Source of the DNA: Streptomyces sp. LBL
GTDB lineage: Bacteria > Actinomycetota > Actinomycetes > Streptomycetales > Streptomycetaceae
Direction of reading: 5' to 3'
Assembly: GCF_029893585.1 (NCBI RefSeq)
Contig: NZ_JARXYX010000028.1
Span: forward strand, 62,001 to 126,000
DNA: 64,000 nucleotides
Shown: positions 33,282 through 43,300 of the stretch, in pieces
Numbering within the stretch: the first letter of the stretch is position 1
Layout of the letters: the number at the start of each line of letters is the position of its first letter
Program-made: the position numbers and the translations under genes
Notes under the pieces: model-generated
Database searches by the model: none
The model's input: the letters and a program-made list of their open reading frames with translations, nothing else
What the model was told of the DNA's origin: nothing

Positions 33282-36050
33282 CTACAGCGCGCCCTTGCGC
33301 GTCAGATGGTTGAAGGCGAGCCAGCCCGGCAGCACAGGCAGCCACAGGGTCAGCAGCCGGAACAGCAGCACCGCCGGCGCGGCCACCTCCTTGGGAAGGC
33401 CGATGGCGATCAGTCCGACGGTCAGGGTCGCCTCCACCGCGCCCACGCCACCCGGCGTCGGCGCGGCGGACCCCAGCGCGTTACCCGCGAGGAAGACGAC
33501 GGCGACGCCGGCGATGCTGAGCGAGGTCGTCTCGTCGCCGAACGCCCGGATCGAGGCATCCAGACACATCACAAAGCAGGCCGTCAGCAACAGCATGCCG
33601 CCGATGCCGGTGACCAGCTTCTGCGGCCGCTGAAGGACGTCGAGCATGCGCGGCACGACACCCGCGAACAGCGACCTCACGCGCGTGGCGACGAATTTCC
33701 GCAGGAACGGCACCGAGGTCGCGACCAGCACGAGCACCGCGACCGTCAGCAGGCCCGCGATGACAGTCCTGGACGGCGACAGCGACGGCGTCTTCTCGGT
33801 GCCGGTCAGATAGCCGAACGACAGCAGCATCAGGATGTGGCAGCCGAGCCCGAACAGCTGCGACGCGCCGACACTCGCCACCGCGAGCCCCGGCCGCACC
33901 CCCGCGCGCTGCAGGAAGCGTGTGTTGAGGGCGACCCCGCCCACCGCGGGCGGCGCGACGATCTTCACGAAGGACCCCGCGACCTGCGCTGCGACGGCCC
34001 GTACGAACGGAACCCGTTCGGGCACGAAGCCCAGCAGGGCCATGGCCGCCGCGACGTAGCTCGCCGCGGAGAACAGCACGGCCGCGGCGACCCAGCCCCA
34101 CTGGGCGTGGGCGACGAGCGGACCGAACTCGATGTGTGTCAGCTGCGTCAGCAGGAAGTACGCGCCGATGGCGCCGGCCATGAGACTGATCAGCGTGCGC
34201 GGCCGCACCCGCTCCAGGCGGGCCGGTTCGACCGGAGCCTGCGGGCGGATCAGCAGCACCTGGTGGCGGATCTGGGTGAGCAGATCCTCTTCCCGCGCTT
34301 CCTCCACGGCCTCGTCGATGGCCCGCTTCTCGGCCCTGGCCTCGGCCTTCACGGCCTTCTTGCCGGGCTTTTCGAGTACGGGCGCGGTGTCGTCGTCCGG
34401 CGCGGACTCCAGACGGGCGTGCTTGGCCTGCCGGGACGCCTCCAGGACGGCCTCGCGTTCACGCTCGGCCCGCTCCCGCGCCATTCTCCGCAGCGTCGCG
34501 CGCGTGGAGCGGCTCAGCGCGATGGGCTGCAGCATCGGCAGACAGTCGGCCACGGCGTCGGGCCCGAGCACGCTCAGCGCGGCGGCGACCGCGCGCTCGG
34601 CGCCGACCCGCAGGCCGAGCGTCACCAGCAACTGGGAGACGTCCATGCGCAGCAGCAGGTCGCCCGCCGCGATCTCGCCGATCCGCAGGTCGGTGAGGAT
34701 CACCGTGCCGGAACGATCCACCAGGATCGCGTCACCCACCAGCCTCCGGTGGGCGATGCGCCGGGACTGCAGCGCCCGCACCTGGTGCCAGGTGTCGTGC
34801 AGCAGCTCGTCGGTGATCTCCTCGTCCGGGAGCGCGTCCAGGGTGCGTCCGCCGATGTGCTCGTACACGAGTATCACGGCGTCGGGGCCCAGTTCGGAGG
34901 TGGCGATCAGCTTGGGTGCGTTGGCGCCGGCCGCGATGGCCGCGTACGCGAGCAGAGCCTCCTGCTCCAGGGCCTGCCGCAGCGACGGGAGGCTGCTGCG
35001 GGTGGCCAAGCCGCGCAGCATCAGGTTGCGCCAGGCACGATAGAAGAAGCCCTGAGCCTGCTGCTCCCGGTCCACCACCGTCACGTCCAGCGGTGGGCCG
35101 TCCTCCAGGGTGACGAAGTAGCGCCTGCCGCGGTCGCCGTTCTCCGGCGTGTCGGGGGCCTCTTCGCGGGCGGCGCTCAACGGGCGGAAGCCCACGGTCC
35201 TGAGGCCCGCCATCAGGGTCCGCCCGGTGGGCCTGACGTTGGGCGAGCCGACCGCGTACAGCGTTCCGTAGGCCACGGTCCAGCCGATGAGTACGGTGAG
35301 AATGATCGAGAACGGTGTCGTGTAGCCGGTGACGAGCATCGAGAACGCGTCGAGCATCAGCACGATCCACAGCACCCCACGCCAGCGGGGTCTGCGTGAC
35401 ATGCCGACCGCCGTCATATAGGCGATGACGGGCGCCAGGTAGCCGTGCACCGGGTCGGTGAGGGCGTGGATGTCGCCGGGGGAGGGCTGGGTGAGCGCAT
35501 CCTGGATCGACCCGGGGGCGGCCTTGGCGACCCACAGGTCGGTGGCGAGGGTCACGCCGTGCGCCAGGACCGCCGCGAGTACGCCGTCCGCGATACGCAG
35601 CCCGTCGCGTTTGATCAGCCGTTCGATCGCGAACGCGACCGGCACCAGGAGGATAGCGATGCTGGAGGCCAGTCCTGCGATCTTGATGACCAGGTCAGGT
35701 GCCTGGCCGGTGCCCTTGTTGATGTCCTGTTCGAGGCCCGAGGTGGTGCCGTGCGCGAACGCGGCGATCGCGAGAAGCACCGCCACGGCCAACACGCCGA
35801 TCAGGAACCGCATCAGATCGGAGGGCCGGTGGACGCGCGCGGGGAGCAGCGGTTCGTCGCCCTCGACCTCGTCCGCGTAGACCTCGTCCGGCTCGTCGAC
35901 ACCGGGCTCGGACCGGCCCGCCGCCTTCTTCCCGGTGTCCTTGGCGTCCGCGTCGCCGGTGTCTTCCGCGCCCGTCCCGCCGGCGCCCGGGCGCGACGAA
36001 ACGTCAGAGGTGCCCTCCGCGTCCTCGGGGTGCGCACCCTGCTGCTTCAT
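33282..36050 (-). CDS. Large membrane protein: kinase-like domain plus flippase-like (LPG synthase TM) domain
   Basis: Protein of about 922 residues. An acidic N-terminus is followed by a membrane block of about five helices. A cytoplasmic domain with ABC1/RIO-like features follows (VILVYEHIGGRTLDAL, IAHRRLVGDAILVDRSG, VILTDLRIGE). Its catalytic-loop and metal motifs are degenerate (HRRLVGDA for HxDxxxxN, DLR for DFG). A basic helical linker (AEREREAVLEASRQAKHAR) and a C-terminal set of eight or so helices matching UPF0104/lysylphosphatidylglycerol synthetase TM regions complete it. A GTG at 36074 is an alternative start. Lipid transport or modification sensing is inference. Confidence 0.85.
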   Translation of the reverse strand: MKQQGAHPEDAEGTSDVSSRPGAGGTGAEDTGDADAKDTGKKAAGRSEPGVDEPDEVYADEVEGDEPLLPARVHRPSDLMRFLIGVLAVAVLLAIAAFAHGTTSGLEQDINKGTGQAPDLVIKIAGLASSIAILLVPVAFAIERLIKRDGLRIADGVLAAVLAHGVTLATDLWVAKAAPGSIQDALTQPSPGDIHALTDPVHGYLAPVIAYMTAVGMSRRPRWRGVLWIVLMLDAFSMLVTGYTTPFSIILTVLIGWTVAYGTLYAVGSPNVRPTGRTLMAGLRTVGFRPLSAAREEAPDTPENGDRGRRYFVTLEDGPPLDVTVVDREQQAQGFFYRAWRNLMLRGLATRSSLPSLRQALEQEALLAYAAIAAGANAPKLIATSELGPDAVILVYEHIGGRTLDALPDEEITDELLHDTWHQVRALQSRRIAHRRLVGDAILVDRSGTVILTDLRIGEIAAGDLLLRMDVSQLLVTLGLRVGAERAVAAALSVLGPDAVADCLPMLQPIALSRSTRATLRRMARERAEREREAVLEASRQAKHARLESAPDDDTAPVLEKPGKKAVKAEARAEKRAIDEAVEEAREEDLLTQIRHQVLLIRPQAPVEPARLERVRPRTLISLMAGAIGAYFLLTQLTHIEFGPLVAHAQWGWVAAAVLFSAASYVAAAMALLGFVPERVPFVRAVAAQVAGSFVKIVAPPAVGGVALNTRFLQRAGVRPGLAVASVGASQLFGLGCHILMLLSFGYLTGTEKTPSLSPSRTVIAGLLTVAVLVLVATSVPFLRKFVATRVRSLFAGVVPRMLDVLQRPQKLVTGIGGMLLLTACFVMCLDASIRAFGDETTSLSIAGVAVVFLAGNALGSAAPTPGGVGAVEATLTVGLIAIGLPKEVAAPAVLLFRLLTLWLPVLPGWLAFNHLTRKGAL

Positions 36051-36238
36051 CGCCTCTTCTTGATCTCGTATCACCGGTCACCGCCCGCACGATGGTGGCA
36101 TGCCCCACCGACACGCGGGGGAATCAGGGTGCACTTGCGGGGCGCACAGTCTGCCCGAAGCGCCGCCCCGGAGCGACGGATACCACGCACGGTCACGAGC
36201 GCGTCACATTGTCGGTGAGGTGGGGCAGGATGGGGTGG

Positions 36239-36625
36239 ATGAGCGAGGAGAGCCTTCCGGACGAAGTCCGCGCGGAGCACGCGGACGCGCTGCCGGAGTA
36301 CGCGGAACGGGTCCTCGACGTCGCCGAACGGATTCCGTCCGGCCGAGTGATGACCTACGGCGACATCGCCGAATGGCTGGAGGAGGGCGGCCCCCGCCAG
36401 GTCGGGCGAGTCATGTCCCTCTACGGAGGCGTCGTCCCGTGGTGGCGTGTCGTCCGCGCGGACGGTGTCCTGCTCCCGGGCCACGAACTGGAGGCGCTCG
36501 GGCGCTACCGCACGGAGGGCACCCCCCTGAAGGAGGCAAGCAGAGCCGCCGAGGACCATCAGCCGCGGGTCGACATGAGACGGGCGCGATGGGACGGCGG
36601 CGAGCGCGCGGAGGGTCACGACTGA
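36239..36625 (+). CDS. Alkyltransferase-like (Atl) DNA-binding protein
   Basis: Protein of 128 residues of the MGMT fold. RVLDVAERIPSGRVMTYGDIAEWL and GGPRQVGRVMSLYGG supply the helix-turn-helix and arginine finger region. The alkyl-acceptor cysteine of PCHRV is replaced: the motif reads PWWRVVRADG. Atl proteins of this type cannot remove alkyl groups but flag O6-alkylguanine for nucleotide excision repair. ATG 36239 is used; an in-frame ATG at 36230 is also possible. It precedes adnA, as in mycobacteria (Rv3204). Confidence 0.9.
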   Translation: MSEESLPDEVRAEHADALPEYAERVLDVAERIPSGRVMTYGDIAEWLEEGGPRQVGRVMSLYGGVVPWWRVVRADGVLLPGHELEALGRYRTEGTPLKEASRAAEDHQPRVDMRRARWDGGERAEGHD

Positions 36626-36881
36626 CAGCTTCCGCCATCGGACCGGCCCAGGGACACCCTGAGGTCCGTACGGGGGAAACAGGGCACGTCCGAGGCATGC
36701 CGTACGTTCGTGGGGCGAGGGGCGTACGTGCCGCGAGTGCCCCGAAGGAAGAGGGGGAAGCCCTGCTTCCGCACCGCTCGTCGGCGTAGCGTCGGCTGCA
36801 CCCGCCCCCTCATCCCGCGATCACCGACCTCCCCGCGCGGAGGTCGTCCCCACCGCACACCCACCAGGACCGGCGAACCAC

Positions 36882-39800
36882 GTGAGCTCCTCTTCCTCCA
36901 CCAGGCGTCTGTCGCACACCCAGGTGCGACAGGGGAACCGTGGCGCTTACCGACTGGTGCGTACCCCGCCGGCCCGCATGGATCCCCCTCGTCTTGACGC
37001 CTCACAGCGCTCCGTGGTTGACCACCGGACCGGACCACTGCTCGTCCTCGCAGGTCCGGGCACCGGCAAGACCACCACGCTCGTCGAGTCGGTGGCTGCG
37101 CGGATCGCCCGGGGAGGGGACCCCGCGCGCGTGCTGGTGCTGACGTTCAGCCGCAAGGCGGCCGTCGAACTGCGCGACCGCATGGCGCTGCGGATAGGAG
37201 CTGCCCGCTCGCCCCAGGCGACCACCTTCCACTCGTTCTGTTATGCCCTGGTCCGCGCCCACCAGGACACCGACCTGTTCGTCGAGCCCCTGAGGCTGTT
37301 GTCCGGCCCCGAGCAGGACGTCGCCGTCCGTGAACTGCTCGCCGGCCAGCCCGACCTGGAGCGGCTCGGCCTCGCGCACGTGCGCTGGCCCGACGAACTG
37401 CGCGCCTGCCTGACCACCCGTGGTTTCGCCGACGAGGTCCGCGCGGTCCTCGCCCGCAGCCGCGAACTGGGCCTGGACCCCGCAACCCTGGACGCCTTCG
37501 CCCGCAGCAGCGGCCGCCCCGACTGGCGCGCAGCAGCCGCCTTTCTCGCCGAGTACCTCGACGTGCTGGACCTCCAAGGCGTGCTCGACTACGCCGAACT
37601 GGTCCACCGTGCCGTTCTCCTCGCCCGCCGCCCCGAGGTCGCCGCACGGCTCGCCGCCCAGTACGACGCCGTCTTCGTCGACGAGTACCAGGACACCGAC
37701 CCGGCACAGGTGAGGCTGCTGCACACCCTCGCCGGCGACGGCCGCACTCTGGTTGCCTTCGGCGACCCCGATCAGTCGATCTACGCCTTCCGGGGCGCGG
37801 ACGTGAACGGCATCCTGGAGTTCCCGCGGGACTTCCCGCGCGCGGGCGGCCGCCCCGCGCCCGTGGAGGTCCTGCGCAACGCCCGCCGCTCCGGCGCCAC
37901 CCTGCTGACCGCGACCCGGCGGTTGACCCAGCGCATGCCACTGACCCGCCTTCCGGCCGACAAGGTGCGCGCCCACCGTGAGCTCACTGCGGTCCGCGAC
38001 GGCGGACACGTCGAGGTCTACACGTACCCGACCCCCGGCACCGAACTGGACAACGTCGCCGACATCCTCCGCAGGGCACACCTGGAGGACGGCGTGCCCT
38101 GGAGCGAGATGGCCGTCCTGGTGCGTGCGGGCGCCCGCTCCATCCCGACGGTGCGCCGCGCGCTCACCGCGGCCGGCGTCCCACTGGACATCGACGGCGA
38201 CGACCTCCCCCTGCGGCACGAACCCGCCGTGGCGCCGCTGCTGACCGCCCTGCGGGTGGTGGCCGCAGCGGAGGCGGCGCGCACCGAAGAGAGCTCCGGC
38301 GATCCTGATTCCGAGGAACCGGAGCCGGACACCTGCTGGCTCGACACCGAGACCGCCCTGATCCTGCTCGCCTCCCCCCTCGCGGGCATGGACGCCGCCG
38401 ATCTCCGCCGCCTCGGACGGGCCCTGCGCGACGAGGAACGAGCCGCGGGCAACGCCCTGCCGCCGCCCTCGGACGAACTGCTCGCGCGGGCGCTGGCCGA
38501 ACCGGAACGGCTGGCCGTGCACGACCCCGGGTACGCGCGGGGCGCTCAGCGGCTCGGTGCGCTGCTCAGGAAGGCCCGTGAGCGCCTCGCGGGCGGCGGC
38601 ACCGCCGAGGAAGCGCTGTGGGACCTGTGGGAGGGCACGCCGTGGCCCACACGCCTGGAGCGAGCCGCCCGGCGCGGCGGCGCGGCGGGACGCAACGCCG
38701 ACCGGGACCTGGACGCCGTCTGCGCGTTGTTCGCCACAGCCGCGCGCGCGGAGGAACGCACCGGCGGCCGCGGTGCCCTGAACTTCCTGGAAGAGATCGA
38801 CGCCGAGGACATCGCCGCCGACACCCTCACCCGGCGAGCCGTACGCCCCGACGCCGTCCGCCTGATGACCGCGCACCGCTCCAAGGGCCTTCAGTGGCGC
38901 CTTGTCGTCGTGGCGGGCGTCCAGGAAGGCCTGTGGCCGGACCTGCGCCGCCGCGGCTCCCTGCTGGAAGCCGACCGCATCGGCCGCGACGGCCTCGCCG
39001 AACCGCTCACCCCCGGAGCGCTGCTCGCCGAGGAGCGCCGCCTGTTCTACGTGGCCGCCACCCGCGCGCGTGAGCGTCTCGTCGTCACCGCGGTGAAGGC
39101 TCCTGCGGACGACGGTGACCAGCCCTCCCGCTTCCTGACCGAGCTCGGTGTCGACCCCAGAGACGTCACCGGCCGCCCGAGCCGCCCGCTGTCCGTCGCC
39201 GCCCTCGTCGCCGAACTGCGCGCCACCACGGTCGACCCGCGCGTGTCCGACCCCCTCAGGGAGGCTGCCGCGCGCCGCCTGGCCCGGCTCGCCGCGCTCT
39301 GCGACGAGGACGGCCGCCCGCTGGTGCCGTCCGCTCACCCCTACCGGTGGTGGGGCATGTTCGAGCCGACCGAGAGCAGGGTGCCGCTGCGCAACCGCGA
39401 TCAGCCCGTGGTCCTCTCCGGCAGCGCCCTCGACCAACTCGCCCACACCTGCGCCCTGCAGTGGTTCCTGGGCCGCGAGGTGAAGGCCGACGCACCCGCC
39501 ACGGTCGCCCAGGGCTTCGGCAACGTGGTGCACGCCCTCGCCGACGAGGTCGCCTCCGGGCACACCCCCGCCGACCTCGACGTGCTCATGGAACGCCTCG
39601 ACTCCGTGTGGAACGCGCTGGCCTTCGACGCGCCATGGAAGTCGTCGCAGGAGAAGGACAACGCGCGCGTGGCGCTCGAACGCTTCCTGCAGTGGCACGT
39701 CATGGACCGCACCGGGCGGACGCCGGTGGCCAGTGAGCACGACTTCGACGTCACCCTCGAAGCCGGCGACTACGAGGTGCGCATCCGTGGCTCCATGGAC

Positions 39801-40208
39801 CGCGTCGAGGCGGACGGGGAGGGCCGTGCCTACGTCGTCGACTTCAAGACCGGCAAACAGGCGCCCACCGCCAAGGAGGTGGAGCGTCACCCCCAGCTCG
39901 CCGTCTACCAACTCGCCGTCCGCGAGGGCGCCGTCGACGAGGCCTTCGACGGCGTCCGTCCCGAACCGGGCGGCGCCGAACTCGTCCAGCTGCGTCAGGG
40001 CGCCGCCAGGCGGGACGGCGGCGAGACCCTGCCCAAGGTGCAGGCACAGGAACCGCTGGAGGGCGAGTGGGTCGGCGACCTGCTGGCCACGGCCGCAGGC
40101 AAGGTCCTCGACGAACGGTTCACGCCCAGCTCCGGCCAGCACTGCACGCACTGCGCGTTCCGGGCGTCGTGCAGCGCGCAGCCCGAGGGACGGCACGTCG
40201 TGGAGTGA
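36882..40208 (+). CDS. adnA: AdnA-like helicase-nuclease subunit
   Basis: UvrD/PcrA-type superfamily 1 helicase fused to a RecB-like nuclease, 1108 residues, equivalent to mycobacterial AdnA by order and domain content. Walker A is AGPGTGKT (57-64), followed by the UvrD motifs VFVDEYQDTDPAQ, GDPDQSIYAFRG, TAHRSKGLQW and VAATRARERLVV. The nuclease domain has VVDFKTGK near residue 985. Cysteines near 855 (HTCALQWFLG) and CTHCAFRASC near 1087-1096 form the probable iron-sulfur cluster. It processes double-strand-break ends with AdnB. The GTG at 36882 gives the conserved SSSSSTRRLSH lead. Confidence 0.93.
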   Translation: MSSSSSTRRLSHTQVRQGNRGAYRLVRTPPARMDPPRLDASQRSVVDHRTGPLLVLAGPGTGKTTTLVESVAARIARGGDPARVLVLTFSRKAAVELRDRMALRIGAARSPQATTFHSFCYALVRAHQDTDLFVEPLRLLSGPEQDVAVRELLAGQPDLERLGLAHVRWPDELRACLTTRGFADEVRAVLARSRELGLDPATLDAFARSSGRPDWRAAAAFLAEYLDVLDLQGVLDYAELVHRAVLLARRPEVAARLAAQYDAVFVDEYQDTDPAQVRLLHTLAGDGRTLVAFGDPDQSIYAFRGADVNGILEFPRDFPRAGGRPAPVEVLRNARRSGATLLTATRRLTQRMPLTRLPADKVRAHRELTAVRDGGHVEVYTYPTPGTELDNVADILRRAHLEDGVPWSEMAVLVRAGARSIPTVRRALTAAGVPLDIDGDDLPLRHEPAVAPLLTALRVVAAAEAARTEESSGDPDSEEPEPDTCWLDTETALILLASPLAGMDAADLRRLGRALRDEERAAGNALPPPSDELLARALAEPERLAVHDPGYARGAQRLGALLRKARERLAGGGTAEEALWDLWEGTPWPTRLERAARRGGAAGRNADRDLDAVCALFATAARAEERTGGRGALNFLEEIDAEDIAADTLTRRAVRPDAVRLMTAHRSKGLQWRLVVVAGVQEGLWPDLRRRGSLLEADRIGRDGLAEPLTPGALLAEERRLFYVAATRARERLVVTAVKAPADDGDQPSRFLTELGVDPRDVTGRPSRPLSVAALVAELRATTVDPRVSDPLREAAARRLARLAALCDEDGRPLVPSAHPYRWWGMFEPTESRVPLRNRDQPVVLSGSALDQLAHTCALQWFLGREVKADAPATVAQGFGNVVHALADEVASGHTPADLDVLMERLDSVWNALAFDAPWKSSQEKDNARVALERFLQWHVMDRTGRTPVASEHDFDVTLEAGDYEVRIRGSMDRVEADGEGRAYVVDFKTGKQAPTAKEVERHPQLAVYQLAVREGAVDEAFDGVRPEPGGAELVQLRQGAARRDGGETLPKVQAQEPLEGEWVGDLLATAAGKVLDERFTPSSGQHCTHCAFRASCSAQPEGRHVVE

Positions 40209-40277
40209 GCACACGGGTGTGACCGGTCGCACCAGACGGGCTGACCTGCGTATCTCCCGGCTCCGAGGGTGATGTTG

Positions 40278-40298
40278 GCGGCCACTGTCAGTGGCCGC
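40278..40298. promoter_or_regulatory. Hairpin between adnA and adnB
   Basis: GCGGCCACT, loop GTC, AGTGGCCGC: a perfect 9-bp stem 17 bases before the adnB ATG and covering an alternative GTG at 40291. There is no T-run, so it may restrain translation or stabilise the message rather than end it. Confidence 0.5.
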
Positions 40299-40314
40299 AG
40301 CTAGCCTCTCCGAC

Positions 40315-43300
40315 ATGCCTGCCCGTATCACTGACCCCGATCAGCTCAAGGAGCTTCTCGGCATCCCGTTCACGCCGGAGCAGACGGCCTGCATCATCGC
40401 GCCGCCCGCCCCGCAGGTGATCGTGGCCGGCGCCGGCTCGGGCAAGACCACGGTCATGGCGGCACGTGTGGTGTGGCTGGTCGGCACCGGCCAAGTCGCC
40501 CCCGAACAGGTGCTCGGCCTCACCTTCACCAACAAGGCCGCCGGCGAACTCGCCGAGCGCGTCCGCAAGGCACTGGTCAGGGCGGGTGTCACCGACCCCG
40601 ACGTCATCGACCCGGACAACCCGCCGGGCGAGCCGGTGATCTCGACGTACCACGCTTTCGCGGGCCGCCTTCTGGCCGATCACGGCCTGCGTATCGGGCT
40701 GGAGCCGACCTCCCGCCTGCTCGCCGACGCCACCCGCTACCAGCTCGCCGCGCGGGTGCTGCGCGCGGCACCGGGCCCCTACCCGGCGCTCACCCGTTCC
40801 TTCGCCGACTTGGTCAGCGACCTCCTCGCGCTCGACGCCGAACTCGCCGAACACCTCGTACGACCCGAGGAACTGCGCGCGTACGACGCCGAGCTGCTGC
40901 GCACCCTGGAGGGCGCCAAGCTCACCAACGCCGATCTGCGCAAGGTTCCCGAGACGGCCGCCGCCCGCCGCGAACTCGCCGATCTGGTGGTCCGCTACCG
41001 CGCCGCCAAACGGGAACGCGACCTGCTCGACTTCGGCGACCAGATCGCCCTGTCCGCGCGCCTCGCGCAGATTCCCGACGTGGGCCGGATCCTGCGCGAC
41101 GAGTTCCGCGTCGTACTCCTCGACGAGTACCAGGACACCTCGGTGGCCCAGCGCATCCTGCTCGCGGGCCTGTTCGGCGCCGGCACCGGCCACCCGGTCA
41201 CCGCCGTCGGTGACCCCTGCCAGGCCATCTACGGCTGGCGCGGCGCCTCCGTCGCCAACCTCGACGACTTCCCCGAGCACTTCGCCGACTCCGACGGTCG
41301 CCTCGCCAACCGTCAGGCACTCAGCGAGAACCGCCGCAGCGGCGGCCGCCTCCTTGACCTCGCCAACGGCCTGGCGGAGCCCCTGCGCGCCATGCACGCG
41401 GGCGTGGAGGCCCTGCGCCCGGCCCCCGGCGCCGAACGCGACGGCATGGTCCGCTGCGCTCTGTTGTCCACCCACACCGAGGAGATCGACTGGATCGCCG
41501 ACTCCATCACGCACTTGGTGCACACGGGCAAGGCTCCCGGCGAGATCGCCGTCCTGTGCCGTACGGCCACCGACTTCGGCGAGATCCAGGGCGCACTCGT
41601 CGCCCGGGACATCCCCGTCGAGGTCGTCGGCCTGTCCGGGCTGCTGCACCTGCCCGAGATCGCCGACCTGGTCGCCGTCTGCGAGGTCCTCCAGGACCCC
41701 GGCGCCAACGCCTCCCTCGTCCGGCTGCTGACCGGACCGCGCTGGCGCATCGGCCCGCGCGACCTCGCTCTCCTGGGGCGGCGCGCCCGGCTCCTGGTGT
41801 CCCATGCGCGCGTGGACGGCGACGGCGACCTGGACCGCAGGCTCGCCGAGGCCGTCGAGGGAGTCGACCCGTCCGAGGTGACATCGCTCGCGGACGCCCT
41901 CGACACGTTCCTGGAGAGCCCGTTCGACCGCGACGGGGACGACGACGGACTGCCCTTCTCCCCGGACGCCCGCGTGCGGTTCGCACGCCTGGCCACCGAA
42001 CTGCGCGACCTGCGCCGCTCCCTGGCCGATCCTCTGATGGACGTCCTGCACCGCGTCCTTGCCGTCACCGGTCTCGAGGTCGAACTTTCGGCCTCCCCGC
42101 ACGCGTTGGCCGCCCGCCGCCGCGAGACCCTGTCGAACTTCCTCGACGTCGCCGCCTCCTTCGCGGCCGGCGACAACGAGGCGACCCTGCTCGCCTTCCT
42201 CGCCTTCCTGCGCACCGCCGCCCAGTACGAGAAGGGCCTCGACAACGCCCTGCCCGGCGGCGAGAACACCGTCAAGGTGCTCACGGCGCACAAGTCCAAG
42301 GGCCTGGAATGGGACGTCGTTGCCGTCCCCGGCCTGGTCACCGGTACCTTTCCCAGCAGCCAGGGCCGCGAGAAGTGGACCTCCCAGGGCAAGGTGCTGC
42401 CGCACGAACTGCGGGGGGACGCCGACACACTTCCCGACGTCGCCTCCTGGGACTCCCGGGGACTGAAGGCCTTCCAGGAGGCCATGAAGGAACACCAGCA
42501 CACCGAGGAACTGCGTCTCGGCTACGTCACGTTCACCCGCCCCCGCTCCCTCCTCCTCGGTTCCGGCCACTGGTGGGGACCCTCCCAGAAGAAGCCACGC
42601 GGCCCCTCCGACTTCCTGCAGGCCCTCTACGAGCACTGCGCCGCCGGGTACGGTGAGATCGAGGCCTGGGCGGACGAGCCCGCCGAGGGCCGGGAGAACC
42701 CCGTCCTGCACCGGCAGTCCGCCGACCAGGTGTGGCCCCTGCCTCTGGGCGACAGGGCCCTGGCTCGGCGCCGGGCGGCTGCCGAGACCGTCCTGACCCA
42801 CTTGGAGCACCTCGCCTCCCACACGGACGGCCACCCCGCGGCCACGCACGACCCGGACACCTACGACGACCCGGACTGGCCGGTTCCGCCGGAGGACGAT
42901 CCCCTTTCCGAGGACGTCCGCTACGAGGACGAGGACGTCCGCTACGAGGACGCCCGTTACGAGAAGCCTCCCTTCCCCGAGGAGGATCCGTTCGTCGCGG
43001 ACGTCCCCTTCGCGGGGGAGGACCCCGCCGACTGGGACGACTGGACCCAGGACCGCCCGACCGTCCCGCACCAGGCAGCAGCCCCGGGCACCGCCCCTGA
43101 CATCACCGAACACCCCCACGCGGAACCCGCGCGTCTCCACCGAGAGCTCGCGCGCCCCCACCCCGCCGAGCACGAGAATGCGCCCCTCACCTCGGACGAG
43201 GCCCGCACCATCGCCTCCTGGGACCGCGACCTCGACGCCCTCACCGGCGAACTCCTGCGCGCCCGGCAAAGCGTCACCGACGTCCCCCTGCCCGCATCGC

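Noticed and set aside
36710..36997. 95-codon frame before adnA
   Set aside because: Overlaps the adnA start in a different frame and has no signal for translation.
37002..40331. 1109-codon open frame antisense to adnA
   Set aside because: It mirrors the third-position G/C bias of the real gene, has no recognisable domain and no start signal. Long antisense frames are usual in such DNA.
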